From positions 567,501-631,500 of the forward strand of contig NZ_PNFF01000001.1 of the NCBI RefSeq assembly GCF_028888695.1: a stretch of 64,000 bases of DNA. The letters run 5' to 3'. The position numbers and the translations under genes were made by a program. The number at the start of each line of letters is the position of its first letter. Position 1 is the first letter of the stretch. The notes under the pieces were generated by a model. It did no database searches. It was not told the origin of the DNA and worked only from the letters and a program-made list of their open reading frames with translations. Positions 37,148 through 46,516 of this stretch are shown here, piece after piece. The stretch comes from Bacillus methanolicus (GTDB taxonomy: Bacteria > Bacillota > Bacilli > Bacillales > Cytobacillaceae).

Positions 37148-37360
37148 TGTTGTCACACCTCTTTATTTATAATCAATGAAGAAAAAGTCATAAAACATAT
37201 GAATTATAGCATCTATCACTTTCTTTGCAAAGGGAGAAAGTTGTAAAATCAGCTGTTATTTTTCACCTTTAAAGAAAGGTCGTTTTAGTTTTTGAAATAG
37301 ACAGGAAAATAACACGAAAGTATCGAATAACTTCACTAAGAATTGATTGGAGGATAAAGA

Positions 37361-38320
37361 ATGAATTGGAATACTAGAGTTACTGACTTATTGAACATTC
37401 AATATCCAATTATACAGGGTGGATTAGCTTATTTAGCTTATTCAGAGTTGGCTGCGGCAGTTTCAAATGCCGGAGGATTAGGGCAAATTACTGCTATGTC
37501 ACTCGGAAGCCCACAAGCTTTAAAAGAAGAAATTCAAAAGGTAAGAGCTTTAACAGATAAACCTTTTGGTGTAAACTTTGCAATCGGGCAGCATGGCAGA
37601 CCGTTTTCTGATATGCTCGAAGTTGCAATACAAGAACAGGTTCCGGTTATCTCCATGACAGGCGGAAATCCGGCACCTATTTTTGAACAATTGAAAGGAA
37701 CGAATATAAAAAAACTTGTACTTGTTGCTGCAAAGAGACAGGCACAGAAAGCAGAAGAGCTGGGTGCTGATGCCATTATGGTAGTTGGACATGAAGGAGG
37801 CGGCCACCTCGGCAGAAATGATATTGGAACGATGGTTCTCGTTCCTCAAGTTGTCGATGCAGTCAGTATTCCAGTCATTGCATCTGGTGGAATTGGCGAC
37901 GGAAGAGGACTTATGGCTGCACTCAGTCTTGGGGCAGAAGGAATTGAAATGGGCACAAGATTTATTGCAACAAAAGAATGTGTCCATGCACATGTAAAAT
38001 ATAAAAAACAGCTGGTAGACGGTACGGAAAATGATACGGTTGTTATTAAGAGGTCTTTAGGTGCTCCTGCAAGAGCCATCTTAAATTCATGGACTGAAAA
38101 GATTTTAGAAATTGAAAAAGAAAACGGAGGCTATGAAGCATTAAAGGACTATATAAGCGGAACAGCGAACAAACGATTTATATATGAAGGAAATATAGAT
38201 GAAGGTTTTGCATGGGCAGGTCAAGTTATGGGGCTGATTAAAGACATTCCATCAGTTAAGGAGCTTATTGATCGGATGATTCGGGAAGGAGAAGAAATCC
38301 GTAAACGGTGGATTGATTAA
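37361..38320 (+). CDS. Nitronate monooxygenase / FabK-like FMN oxidoreductase
   Basis: A 319-residue TIM-barrel flavoprotein. It shows the opening YPIIQGGLAYLAYSELAAAVSNAGGLG, the VGHEGGGHLGR block and FMN-phosphate blocks ASGGIGDGRGL and IEMGTRF. These place it in the 2-nitropropane dioxygenase/FabK superfamily, near B. subtilis YrpB. Members oxidise nitronates or reduce enoyl-ACP; the sequence alone does not decide which. ATG at 37361 follows TTGGAGG. Confidence 0.85.
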   Translation: MNWNTRVTDLLNIQYPIIQGGLAYLAYSELAAAVSNAGGLGQITAMSLGSPQALKEEIQKVRALTDKPFGVNFAIGQHGRPFSDMLEVAIQEQVPVISMTGGNPAPIFEQLKGTNIKKLVLVAAKRQAQKAEELGADAIMVVGHEGGGHLGRNDIGTMVLVPQVVDAVSIPVIASGGIGDGRGLMAALSLGAEGIEMGTRFIATKECVHAHVKYKKQLVDGTENDTVVIKRSLGAPARAILNSWTEKILEIEKENGGYEALKDYISGTANKRFIYEGNIDEGFAWAGQVMGLIKDIPSVKELIDRMIREGEEIRKRWID

Positions 38321-38395
38321 ACCGATTTAAAAAAGGTTCTTTTCGAGCAATATAAATATAGATTTACAAAATGCCTGACAACAGGAGTGTTGAAA

Positions 38396-38668
38396 TTGGA
38401 ATATCATTATCCGATTGATTATGATTGGTCCACGCAAGAAATTGTGGATGTAATTAAGTTTTATGAAGCTGTGGAGAAAGCCTATGAAAAAGGGATAAAC
38501 CGCGACGAACTGCTTAATGCTTACCGACGTTTTAAAGAAATAGTTCCAGGAAAGGCCCAAGAAAAAAAGCTTTGCGGTAAATTTGAGGAATTGAGTGGCT
38601 ACTCACCTTACAAAACTGTGAAAACTGTCAGAGAGGCGAATTCAGGGGAAATGATAAGAATGAGATAA
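38396..38668 (+). CDS. yktA: UPF0223 family protein YktA
   Basis: A 90-residue soluble protein with the UPF0223 pattern: [59 protein letters not shown]. The function is unknown. TTG at 38396 aligns with the B. subtilis start and has CAGGAG nine bases upstream; GTG and TTG further upstream abut that site. speA-yktA order is as in B. subtilis, with one gene inserted. Confidence 0.9.
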   Translation: MEYHYPIDYDWSTQEIVDVIKFYEAVEKAYEKGINRDELLNAYRRFKEIVPGKAQEKKLCGKFEELSGYSPYKTVKTVREANSGEMIRMR

Positions 38669-38762
38669 TTGAATAAACAAAGACAAGCGGGGAAAATACT
38701 CCATCACGGTTTACGCTAATGAATAGAGGGGTATTAGTATTATATAATCAACTTGTTGAAAT

Positions 38763-38793
38763 CAAAAAAATTACCCGCTTGTAATTTTTTTAA
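38763..38793 (+). terminator. Terminator after yktA
   Basis: AAAAAATTAC/GTAATTTTTT stem with loop CCGCTT. The stem is A-T rich and includes the T-run. Confidence 0.65.
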
Positions 38794-38900
38794 TTGGTAA
38801 AAAAGAAAAAATTGTTGCAACTAAAATGGATAGCTCATAATATAATAGTAAAAATAATCAGAAAAATTATTTCTTGAAAAAATGGAAGGGGTGTTTTTTC

Positions 38901-39095
38901 ATGAAGCAATTAATAAATTCGTCAAGGAAGAAAAATAGAGATATGGAAAGAACAGCCGTTTTAAGGCTGGAAATGGATTATGAACTGGCAACGCTTTTTG
39001 AAGCTATAAATGAGAAAAATGAAGAAAAGAAGAATGAATGCAAGAAAAATCTGGAAAATATTAGACGGGAATTGCTCAAACTTAAGGCTTTATAA
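38901..39095 (+). CDS. Small hypothetical protein (64 aa, predicted helical)
   Basis: A charged 64-residue protein (MKQLINSSRKKNRDMERTA; MDYELATLFEAINEKNEEKKNECKKNLENIRRELLKL). The second half is a likely amphipathic or coiled-coil helix. ATG at 38901 follows GGAAGGGG. By position before suhB it may correspond to B. subtilis ykzI, but I cannot confirm this from sequence. Confidence 0.65.
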   Translation: MKQLINSSRKKNRDMERTAVLRLEMDYELATLFEAINEKNEEKKNECKKNLENIRRELLKLKAL

Positions 39096-39156
39096 ATACT
39101 GTCCGAAAAAGGAGTACATGTAAAGGGAAATGAGACAACAAAATAAGCGGCTGAAG

Positions 39157-39202
39157 TGTTAAAAACGAACTCCAGAATGAATATGGGGGTTCGTTTTTGT
39201 TT
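39157..39202 (+). terminator. Terminator after the 64-aa protein gene
   Basis: AAAAACGAACTCC paired with GGGGGTTCGTTTTT (G-T end pair), followed by GTTTTC. Confidence 0.75.
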
Positions 39203-39384
39203 TCATGAATAATGTACAGGATGAAAGAAAAACAAATGATTATTTGGTTAGCCGGAAAATATAAAACTTGAAAGGTTCAATTATTTCCATTAAGCTTTTA
39301 GTAAATTTATGTGTCAATAATGATAAAGTTCTGACTTAATATGGAGCAGTTTCGTGTGACAGTTTTCTTTATTGGAGGATTAAT

Positions 39385-40185
39385 ATGACGAATTGGAAAG
39401 AAATTGATGCAAATGCAAAAACATGGATAAAAGAAGCAGGAGAAAGAATAAAGAACTCTTTTCCAAAAACATTAGATATTCAGGCAAAATCAAATCCTAA
39501 TGACCTTGTTACTAATATTGATAAGGAGACAGAACAATTCTTTATTACAAAGATAAAAGAAACATATCCTGACCATTACATATTAGGAGAAGAAGGATTT
39601 GGCGATAAGCTGAATAATGAATCGGGAATCGTTTGGATTATTGATCCGATAGACGGAACGATGAACTTTATTCATCAACAGAGAAATTTTGCTATTTCTG
39701 TTGGAATTTATGAAAACGGCTCCGGCAAAATCGGATTAATTTACGATGTTGTCCATGATGAACTGTACCATGCATTTAAAGGCGAAGGTGCTTATATGAA
39801 CGGAAAACCCCTTCCCCGCCTCGAGGAAGTATCTGTTTCTGAAGCGATTATTGGAATAAACGCCACATGGATTACGCCAAACAAAAGAATCGATCCTAAA
39901 TATCTCGCAGCACTTGTTAAAGATGTGAGGGGAACGAGGTCGTATGGATCGGCTGCACTGGAAATTACATATGTTGCTACGGGAAGGTTGGACGCTTATA
40001 TTTCTTTACGCCTTGCTCCCTGGGATTTTGCAGCAGGCATCGTGATTATTGAAGAACTTGGTGGAGTTGTGTCTTCATTGAGAGGCGAACCGATTAATAT
40101 TATGGAAAAAAGCTCCTTGTTTGTCTCTAAACCCGGACTCCATGGCACGATTATGAAAAAATATTTGCGGAACGGGAATTGGTAA
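39385..40185 (+). CDS. suhB: Inositol-1-monophosphatase family protein SuhB
   Basis: A 266-residue Mg2+-dependent sugar-phosphate phosphatase. Motifs are complete: DLVTNIDKETE, ILGEEGFG (metal Glu), WIIDPIDGTMNFIHQ (metal Asp pair) and APWDFAAG near residue 212. It acts on myo-inositol 1-phosphate or related phosphates. ATG at 39385 follows TTGGAGG. It corresponds to B. subtilis yktC/suhB. Confidence 0.93.
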   Translation: MTNWKEIDANAKTWIKEAGERIKNSFPKTLDIQAKSNPNDLVTNIDKETEQFFITKIKETYPDHYILGEEGFGDKLNNESGIVWIIDPIDGTMNFIHQQRNFAISVGIYENGSGKIGLIYDVVHDELYHAFKGEGAYMNGKPLPRLEEVSVSEAIIGINATWITPNKRIDPKYLAALVKDVRGTRSYGSAALEITYVATGRLDAYISLRLAPWDFAAGIVIIEELGGVVSSLRGEPINIMEKSSLFVSKPGLHGTIMKKYLRNGNW

Positions 40186-40238
40186 ATAACAGAAAAAGAC
40201 ACAGTGAACACAAATTGAATATGTGCCGCCCTTTACAA

Positions 40239-40340
40239 TCAAAGAGGCTGAGGGTCAGACCCCTCCAATGAAATAAAACCATCCTATAATTTTGTCTTTG
40301 TTGGAAGGTGTCAGACCTCAAAGAGTCAGCCTCTTTTCAT
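40239..40340. repeat. Palindromic intergenic repeat, GGGTC-type copy 3, with flanking arms
   Basis: The core 40249-40320 has ends TGAGGGTCAGACCCCTCCAA and, read on the other strand, TGAGGTCTGACACCTTCCAA. Outer arms AAAGAGGCTG and CAGCCTCTTTT extend the pairing to about 40239-40337 and add a T-run. The whole element can act as a long hairpin terminator between suhB and ylaF. Confidence 0.75.
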
Positions 40341-40341
40341 T

Positions 40342-40527
40342 TTACAGCTCTCCTTTTTCTCTCATTTTCCGTTTCGTTTTAAAACCGAACCCCATGACAA
40401 ACACCAGCAGCACGAACGAAGCGCTGGCCCCAGCCACGCTTCGTTCTGCAATGGAAATCCCGATCCCCATAATGCAAAAAGCTGCCGCAAAAGCAAACAT
40501 TAAGAAAATCCATTTAATCTCTTTCAA
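40342..40527 (-). CDS. ylaF: DUF5325 membrane protein YlaF
   Basis: A 61-residue protein with two transmembrane helices (WIFLMFAFAAAFCIMGIGISIAE and ASASFVLLVFVMGFGF) and a basic tail. It matches B. subtilis YlaF in length, pattern and position before typA. TTG at 40527 is chosen because GAGGAGG precedes it. A frame reaching ATG at 40560 would include that ribosome site. Confidence 0.88.
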   Translation of the reverse strand: MKEIKWIFLMFAFAAAFCIMGIGISIAERSVAGASASFVLLVFVMGFGFKTKRKMREKGEL

Positions 40528-40677
40528 AAAAGTTTCCTCCTCTGGAAAATACGAATCCATTTCTTGTTATTTTACATAAAATCTCTTTTAGTTTCTAGTA
40601 ATTCTTGTGTTATAATATGTTAGTTATAATAATAATAAAAACACTTAATTATGTAATTACAGGCAGGAGTGACCTAT

Positions 40678-42516
40678 TTGAAAATACGTGAAGATATAAG
40701 AAACATTGCGATTATTGCCCACGTTGATCATGGAAAAACAACGCTTGTTGACCAGTTGTTAAAGCAAGCCGGTACATTTCGTTCAAATGAGCATGTTGAA
40801 GAGCGTGCGATGGATTCAAATGACCTCGAAAGAGAAAGAGGCATAACGATACTTGCGAAAAATACAGCGATCCAATATAAAAACACGAAAATTAATATTC
40901 TTGATACGCCGGGGCATGCCGATTTTGGCGGTGAAGTTGAACGGATCATGAAAATGGTTGACGGAGTTCTACTGGTCGTTGATGCATACGAGGGATGTAT
41001 GCCGCAAACTCGATTCGTATTAAAAAAGGCGTTAGAACAAAATTTGACCCCGATTGTCGTCGTGAATAAGATTGACAGGGCCTTTGCCCGTCCGGAAGAA
41101 GTAGTAGATGAAGTGTTAGATTTATTTATCGAACTAGATGCAAATGAAGAACAGTTAGAATTTCCAGTGATTTACGCTTCAGCAATAAACGGAACTGCGA
41201 GCACGGATCCAACAAAGCAAGATGAAAACATGCAAGCATTGTATGATGCGATTATTGAACATATTCCTGCACCGGTCGATAATCGAGAAGAACCGTTACA
41301 GTTTCAAGTATCGCTTCTTGATTACAATGACTATGTTGGAAGAATCGGAATTGGACGAATTTTCCGTGGAACGATGAAAGTGGGTCAACAAGTTGCACTA
41401 ATGAAGCTTGATGGTTCAGTAAAACAATTCCGTGTGACGAAAATGTTTGGCTTCTTTGGGTTAAAGCGTCAAGAAATTCAAGAAGCATATGCCGGAGATT
41501 TAGTTGCTGTTTCCGGGATGGAAGATATCTATGTCGGAGAAACAGTTTGTCCGGTTGATTACCAAGAAGCACTTCCATTATTGAGGATTGATGAACCAAC
41601 ATTGCAAATGACATTTCTTGTAAACAACAGTCCGTTTGCAGGCAGAGAAGGAAAATATTTAACAGCAAGAAAAATTGAAGAAAGACTTCGTTCACAATTA
41701 CAAACGGATGTTAGTTTACGAGTTGAAAATACCGACTCACCGGATGAATGGATCGTTTCCGGAAGGGGAGAGCTTCATTTATCGATTTTAATTGAAAACA
41801 TGCGGCGTGAAGGTTACGAACTTCAAGTATCAAAGCCTGAAGTCATTGTAAAAGAAATTGACGGTGTACGTTGTGAACCAATTGAACGTGTACAAATCGA
41901 TATTCCTGAAGAGCATACTGGAGCTGTAATGGAATCAATTGGCGCCCGAAAAGGGGAAATGCTTGATATGATTAATAACGGGAATGGTCAGGTCCGGCTG
42001 TACTTTAATGTTCCGGCCCGCGGTTTGATCGGCTACACAACAGAGTTTTTAACGCTTACGCGCGGTTACGGAATTATCAATCATACATTTGACAGTTATC
42101 AGCCAATGCAGCCCGGACAAGTCGGCGGCAGACGCCAGGGAGTGCTCGTATCTATGGAGACAGGCAAGGCCACGACATATGGTATTATGCAAGTTGAAGA
42201 CCGCGGCACCATTTTTGTTGAGCCTGGTACTGAGATCTACGAAGGCATGATCGTCGGAGAACATACTCGTGAAAACGATATTACGGTTAACATTACAAAA
42301 GTTAAACAGGCGACCAATATTCGTTCTGCGACGAAAGACCAAACGGCTACGCTTAAAAAGCCAAGAATTATGACACTTGAGGAAGCTTTGGAATACTTGA
42401 ATGATGACGAGTATTGTGAAGTCACTCCTAAATCAATCCGCTTGCGCAAAAAGATTCTTGATAAAAATGAACGTGAAAGAATTGCCAAGAAAAAGAAATA
42501 CGCCGAATTGGGTTAA
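40678..42516 (+). CDS. typA: Ribosome-associated GTPase TypA/BipA
   Basis: A 612-residue translational GTPase involved in ribosome assembly and stress adaptation. It shows G1 AHVDHGKTTLVDQLL, the switch region RERGITILAKNT, G3 DTPGHADFGGE and G4 VVNKIDR, followed by EF-G-like domains and the BipA-specific C-terminal domain. TTG at 40678 gives MKIREDIRNIAII, exactly the B. subtilis start and length, with CAGGAG eight bases upstream; the earlier GTG abuts that site. It corresponds to ylaG. Confidence 0.96.
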   Translation: MKIREDIRNIAIIAHVDHGKTTLVDQLLKQAGTFRSNEHVEERAMDSNDLERERGITILAKNTAIQYKNTKINILDTPGHADFGGEVERIMKMVDGVLLVVDAYEGCMPQTRFVLKKALEQNLTPIVVVNKIDRAFARPEEVVDEVLDLFIELDANEEQLEFPVIYASAINGTASTDPTKQDENMQALYDAIIEHIPAPVDNREEPLQFQVSLLDYNDYVGRIGIGRIFRGTMKVGQQVALMKLDGSVKQFRVTKMFGFFGLKRQEIQEAYAGDLVAVSGMEDIYVGETVCPVDYQEALPLLRIDEPTLQMTFLVNNSPFAGREGKYLTARKIEERLRSQLQTDVSLRVENTDSPDEWIVSGRGELHLSILIENMRREGYELQVSKPEVIVKEIDGVRCEPIERVQIDIPEEHTGAVMESIGARKGEMLDMINNGNGQVRLYFNVPARGLIGYTTEFLTLTRGYGIINHTFDSYQPMQPGQVGGRRQGVLVSMETGKATTYGIMQVEDRGTIFVEPGTEIYEGMIVGEHTRENDITVNITKVKQATNIRSATKDQTATLKKPRIMTLEEALEYLNDDEYCEVTPKSIRLRKKILDKNERERIAKKKKYAELG

Positions 42517-42537
42517 AACCAAGGGAGGTGATGAGTA

Positions 42538-42852
42538 ATGGATGTGACGGAGCGTTTGTCCTTTTTCGCCGCTTTATTTAAGGTAAATGAAAATCCCAAG
42601 ACCGGTATGTGGATGTTGTATTTAACAATTGTCTTTTTATCCATCATTGTGTATAAGCTTGGTTTTGCAAAAAAACTTCCAATATTAAAATCATTCATTA
42701 TTTATCTGTTTTTAATTTTAGGATGTACGATATTGACCTTCCTAGGAGCATTCCTCCCAGTTGCTGAAGGGCTTGTTGTTGCTGCCTTAATTTTGATTAT
42801 TTATAAAATTCGTCTTCGTCAGGAAAAAAAACAGGAAACGAATTCAAACTAG
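42538..42852 (+). CDS. ylaH: YlaH-like membrane protein
   Basis: A 104-residue protein with three hydrophobic segments (residues 23-41, about 50-68 and 70-88) and a basic tail. The start [16 protein letters not shown] and the position directly after typA match B. subtilis YlaH. The function is unknown. ATG at 42538 has a very strong ribosome site, AAGGGAGGTGAT. The next gene starts nine bases after its stop. Confidence 0.88.
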   Translation: MDVTERLSFFAALFKVNENPKTGMWMLYLTIVFLSIIVYKLGFAKKLPILKSFIIYLFLILGCTILTFLGAFLPVAEGLVVAALILIIYKIRLRQEKKQETNSN

Positions 42853-42861
42853 GAGAAACAA

Positions 42862-43149
42862 ATGAGGTCATTACAGGATGCTTTATATAATTGGCTGACA
42901 ATCAAAATTGTAAGTGATGAAAGGCCTGATGATACGGCAGCAGCAGAAACGAAGGATCTTTTTGAACGAATATTAAAAGAGGAACATGGGATAGAGGAAA
43001 TCGAAATTAAGAAAGATGAAGTGATGTATGTTTTGCATTATCGTAAAGATGAAGAACGGAAAAAAGCATCGTTTCCCTGTGAGCTTATTGAAGCAATGAT
43101 TAACCAGATGAATGAAGAACCGGAAAAATACCCGAATTACCCTAAATAA
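42862..43149 (+). CDS. Hypothetical protein (95 aa) co-transcribed with ylaH
   Basis: A soluble, acidic 95-residue protein (MRSLQDALYNWLTIKIVSDERPDDTAAAET; FERILKEEHGIEEIEIKKDEVMYVLHYRKDEERKKASFPCELIEAMINQM). It begins nine bases after ylaH, behind AGGAGAAAC, and ends at a strong terminator, so it closes the typA-ylaH unit. B. subtilis goes from ylaH straight to ylaI. I do not recognise the family. Confidence 0.75.
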   Translation: MRSLQDALYNWLTIKIVSDERPDDTAAAETKDLFERILKEEHGIEEIEIKKDEVMYVLHYRKDEERKKASFPCELIEAMINQMNEEPEKYPNYPK

Positions 43150-43150
43150 G

Positions 43151-43190
43151 AACCATCCGCCTATTATAGACGAGGCGGATGGTTTTTCTT
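43151..43190. terminator. Terminator of the typA-ylaH unit
   Basis: AACCATCCGCCT/AGGCGGATGGTT, a 12-bp perfect stem with a T-run. Confidence 0.92.
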
Positions 43191-43233
43191 CATTTAAGTA
43201 TAAGAAAGTAAATATTTCTGGACTTTGAAAACT

Positions 43234-43356
43234 GTCCAGCTCCAGCGCCTAGGCCCTCGAGGTCGCCTCACGCCTGCCAATGAAGTCAAAAAACGACTTC
43301 ACCGGCAGGACCTCCAGCGCTTGTCGGGCCTGAGCGAGGCGCTTGCGCTTTTCTTA
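43234..43356. repeat. GTCCAGC...GCTTTTCTTA repeat, copy 2
   Basis: A 123-base element, the same length as the copy at 27827. It contains CTCCAGCGCCTAGGCCCTCG, AAGTCAAAAAACGACTTC (an inner hairpin) and CCTCCAGCGCTTGTCGGG, and ends GCTTGCGCTTTTCTTA. It abuts the ylaI stop codon with no spacer. Confidence 0.88.
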
Positions 43357-43557
43357 TTACCACTCTTCATCTTGAGAACGAGGTTTATTAAGGCGGAATT
43401 TGCCTGAAGCAATTCTTGCTTTCGTTTTCTCTTCAATTCTCTTATCGCACTGATGGCACATGTACGTATGAATCGGACGATTTCTAAGCCGTTTTGCTAA
43501 ATGAGATTCATCTTCAATAGTTTCAATTTTATCGCATAAAACACATTTTACTTTCAT
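43357..43557 (-). CDS. ylaI: YlaI zinc-ribbon-like protein (DUF2197)
   Basis: A 66-residue protein with two Cys pairs, CVLCDK near residue 5 and CHQCDK near residue 34, which suggest a zinc ribbon. The rest (IEEKTKARIASGKFRLNKP) matches B. subtilis YlaI. The function is unknown. ATG at 43557 follows AGAGGTG. In this genome it lies opposite to ylaH, and a dispersed repeat starts directly after its stop. Confidence 0.9.
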   Translation of the reverse strand: MKVKCVLCDKIETIEDESHLAKRLRNRPIHTYMCHQCDKRIEEKTKARIASGKFRLNKPRSQDEEW

Positions 43558-43799
43558 TTCAATTACACCTCTTATTGGCTCTATTTTCGATCAAATGCAC
43601 TGTATTGCTGAGAAAAAAAAGATCATTAAACCCAGAAAACGCATTATAACTAAGAGGCTGGACAAAGTGATAGCGCTTATTTATTATATTATAGAACATC
43701 ATAACGTTTCGAGGGAACAATGATCAGATATACTAAGTTTAAATTCTTGGATAACAGGTAAAGTAGGAATATGTCCAAAATTCAAGGAGGATTACAATA

Positions 43800-44255
43800 A
43801 TGGCAAATCAAGTTGAACCTAAGTTAATAAAACCTCTATACGATGAATTGCAAAAAGAGCGCTTTGTTCTTCTCGCGACTATTGATTTTGAAACAGGAGG
43901 TCCGAATGTAAGTGCCATCTCCTGGGTATTTGCAAAAGATGATGAAACGATCTATTTTGCAGTTGATAACAGATCAAGAATTGTTCAAAACATAAATAAT
44001 AACAACAAAGTCGTTATCAATATTATTGCGAATGAATCTACATATTCAATTAGTGGAGAAGCAAGTGTAAAACAGGAAAAAATGGAAGGGGTTCCGCTTA
44101 AACTCGCTCTCATTGAAGTAAAGATCAAGGAAGTAAGAGATGTTATGTTTTATGGCTCAAAAATTGTAAAAGAACCTGAATATGATAAAACATATGACAA
44201 AAATGCCGCTTCCCGTTTAGACAAACAGGTAATGGATGCAATGAGAAATGCTTAG
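43800..44255 (+). CDS. Pyridoxamine 5'-phosphate oxidase family protein
   Basis: A 151-residue split-barrel flavin-binding-type protein. The pattern RFVLLATIDFETGGPNVSAISWVFAKDDETIYFAVDNRSRIVQNINNNNKVVINII is that of the PPOX superfamily. It could bind FMN or haem; no substrate can be named. ATG at 43800 follows CAAGGAGG. The last codons (AMRNA, stop) form one arm of a perfect 20-bp hairpin. Confidence 0.82.
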   Translation: MANQVEPKLIKPLYDELQKERFVLLATIDFETGGPNVSAISWVFAKDDETIYFAVDNRSRIVQNINNNNKVVINIIANESTYSISGEASVKQEKMEGVPLKLALIEVKIKEVRDVMFYGSKIVKEPEYDKTYDKNAASRLDKQVMDAMRNA

Positions 44256-44282
44256 TCGCAGAGACTAAGCATTTCTCATTGC
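44238..44282. other. Perfect 20-bp hairpin across the end of the PPOX-family gene
   Basis: Arms 44238-44257 and 44263-44282 are exact reverse complements, with loop GCAGA. The left arm is coding. Neither strand has a T-run directly after the stem, so it is not a standard intrinsic terminator, although it may block 3' exonucleases. Confidence 0.7.
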
Positions 44283-44309
44283 AAAAAAAGAATATATTCA
44301 ATCCAGATC

Positions 44310-44894
44310 TTATTCTTTCTGATAATTTGATTGTTTTTGTTGTTCTTTATCCAATTCTTTTTCTTGTGACTTTTTCAATTTGTTTTTCGGTTCTTCCGTT
44401 GCGTTTTTTGGTTTTGGATCAACCATATCAGCCGGCACTTCAGGCATAAGCCGCCCGGTAATATCAGAAAGTTCGTTCATGATTCCTTGTATTGGCTCCC
44501 CATTTTCAATATCCTGAGAAATTTCCCTCAGCCGTGCATTCATATCCGGGTCAGCAACTACAACTGCTCTTGCACCATAAGGATCGTGTTTCAGGCTTTC
44601 AGCGACTGAATATTTGATGGTGCCTACTTCAGATCTCTCGATATTAGATTGAACATCAATACCGACAATTGCAAACTTTCCAAAAACAACTGCCGTGGCG
44701 TCATTTACATCCGGGTTACTTGTGGCCAGTTCAACTAAGCGGCGGGATATTTCCTGCCCGGTTTTTCTATCAACTTCTTCGATAGCAGTGTTTTTCACAC
44801 TTACTAAATTTTGCTTTTCTTCTGCTCCTTCGTTTTGTGTATTACAGGCTGCAATAGTTAAAAGTAAAAAAACTAAAAGCAAACATCTGTTCAT
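44310..44894 (-). CDS. ylaJ: YhcN/YlaJ family sporulation lipoprotein
   Basis: A 194-residue lipoprotein. The signal is MNRCLLLVFLLLTIAAC with the lipobox TIAAC. The YhcN/YlaJ domain spans residues about 35-140 (VELATSNPDVNDATAVVFGKFAIVGIDV, YGARAVVVADPDMNARLREI). The tail is Lys/Glu/Gln-rich. Family members are found in the spore inner membrane or cortex region. ATG at 44894 follows GGAGGTG. A longer frame from 44948 has no ribosome site. Confidence 0.9.
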   Translation of the reverse strand: MNRCLLLVFLLLTIAACNTQNEGAEEKQNLVSVKNTAIEEVDRKTGQEISRRLVELATSNPDVNDATAVVFGKFAIVGIDVQSNIERSEVGTIKYSVAESLKHDPYGARAVVVADPDMNARLREISQDIENGEPIQGIMNELSDITGRLMPEVPADMVDPKPKNATEEPKNKLKKSQEKELDKEQQKQSNYQKE

Positions 44895-45083
44895 ATAGAA
44901 CACCTCCGTCTTCATTAAAAAACCTATTAATAAACCGATCAAAAACAATATTTAAATAAAGGATTTACTAACAATTATTGTGCAAATTTTCGTCTATCTT
45001 TATTCGGGCAAACATATATTTTACAAAAGCACAATCCCACCCAGAAAATTTATTTTAGAAATAGAAGAGCGGGAGGCATCAGT

Positions 45084-46412
45084 TTGAGTAAAATATACGT
45101 GTTAGATACGAATGTCTTGTTACAAGAACCGTTTTCGATTTTCTCGTTTGAAGATAACGATGTGGTTATACCTGCTGTTGTTCTCGAGGAAGTGGATTCA
45201 AAAAAGAGATATATGGACGAGATAGGCAGAAATGCAAGGCAGGTTTCAAGACTGATCGACAGTTTTAGAGAAACTGGAAAACTGCATGAAAAGATTCCCC
45301 TTGAAAATGGAGGCACTTTAAGAATCGAACTGAATCATCGCTCTTTTCATCAGCTCCAAGAAATCTTTGTAGAAAAAACAAACGATAACCGCATATTGGC
45401 TGTAGCAAAAAATTTGTCTCTGGAAGAACAGACGAAAGAAAATGGGAAAACGGTCATACTAGTAAGCAAGGATGCACTTGTCAGAGTAAAAGCGGATGCC
45501 ATCGGTCTAATAGCAGAGGATTTTTTGAGTGACAGGGTAGTCGAAGTTGATCATCTTTATACGGGTTTCTTAAATGTGTTTATTGATGCGGCTCTTTTAG
45601 TAAAATTCTATGAAAATGGAGAATTGCTTTTATCGGAAATTGCTAATCACCCTTTTTTTCCAAATCAATTTTTGATTATGAAAGATTCCCTCGGAAGTTC
45701 GTCATCTGCACTTGGGATTGTTGACCAGACAGGCAAAAAGGTGAAAAGGCTTGTTTTTGACCATGAACAAATATGGGGAATTCGCCCGAGGAATGTACAG
45801 CAGACTATGGCAATTGAGCTTCTCTTGCGAAGGGATCTGCCCCTTGTGACTTTAACAGGGAAGGCGGGAACTGGAAAAACGTTACTCGCTCTTGCTTCAG
45901 GATTATTGCAAACGGAGGATTTGCAGCAATATAAAAAACTTCTAGTTGCAAGGCCTATCGTGCCTGTTGGAAAAGATCTTGGATTTTTGCCGGGAGAAAA
46001 GCAGGAAAAACTAAGGCCTTGGATGCAGCCTATTTTTGATAATCTTGAATTTTTGTTCAACACAAAAAAGCCCGGCGAATTGGATGCAATTTTAGCAGGA
46101 ATGGGCTCCATTGAAGTGGAAGCGTTAACTTATATCAGAGGCAGAAGCATACCTGATCAATATATTATTATTGATGAAGCCCAAAACTTGACAAAACATG
46201 AAGTAAAGACCATTTTAACAAGAGTAGGGGAAGGAAGCAAAATTGTTTTGATGGGGGATCCGGAGCAAATTGATCATCCTTATTTAGATGCGTATAACAA
46301 TGGTCTTACATATGTTGTAGAAAAATTCAAAGACCAAACGATATCTGGACATGTGAAGCTTATAAAAGGAGAACGGTCAGGTCTTGCTCAACTGGCGGCG
46401 GACTTGCTGTAA
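45084..46412 (+). CDS. ylaK: PhoH2-type PIN-ATPase YlaK
   Basis: A 442-residue fusion. Residues 1-130 form a PIN nuclease domain (YVLDTNVLLQEP, PAVVLEEVDSKKR, acidic residues in KTNDNRILA). Residues 235-442 form a PhoH ATPase domain with Walker A GKAGTGKTLLA, Walker B YIIIDEAQNLT and the sensor motif GDPEQIDHPYL. PhoH2 proteins of this build act as RNA-unwinding nucleases. TTG at 45084 follows GGGAGG. It matches B. subtilis YlaK. Confidence 0.92.
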   Translation: MSKIYVLDTNVLLQEPFSIFSFEDNDVVIPAVVLEEVDSKKRYMDEIGRNARQVSRLIDSFRETGKLHEKIPLENGGTLRIELNHRSFHQLQEIFVEKTNDNRILAVAKNLSLEEQTKENGKTVILVSKDALVRVKADAIGLIAEDFLSDRVVEVDHLYTGFLNVFIDAALLVKFYENGELLLSEIANHPFFPNQFLIMKDSLGSSSSALGIVDQTGKKVKRLVFDHEQIWGIRPRNVQQTMAIELLLRRDLPLVTLTGKAGTGKTLLALASGLLQTEDLQQYKKLLVARPIVPVGKDLGFLPGEKQEKLRPWMQPIFDNLEFLFNTKKPGELDAILAGMGSIEVEALTYIRGRSIPDQYIIIDEAQNLTKHEVKTILTRVGEGSKIVLMGDPEQIDHPYLDAYNNGLTYVVEKFKDQTISGHVKLIKGERSGLAQLAADLL

Positions 46413-46516
46413 GTTTTAAGGAAAGCCCCTTTCCGGCCATCTTTTGAATGATGGACAAGAAAAGGGTCGAAGGATCATCATAAAAATGAAAGAAATACAA
46501 GAAACGATTGGTTTCT

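Noticed and set aside
43225-43407. 60-codon plus-strand frame
   Set aside because: It is made mostly of the dispersed repeat at 43234-43356 and overlaps the end of ylaI.
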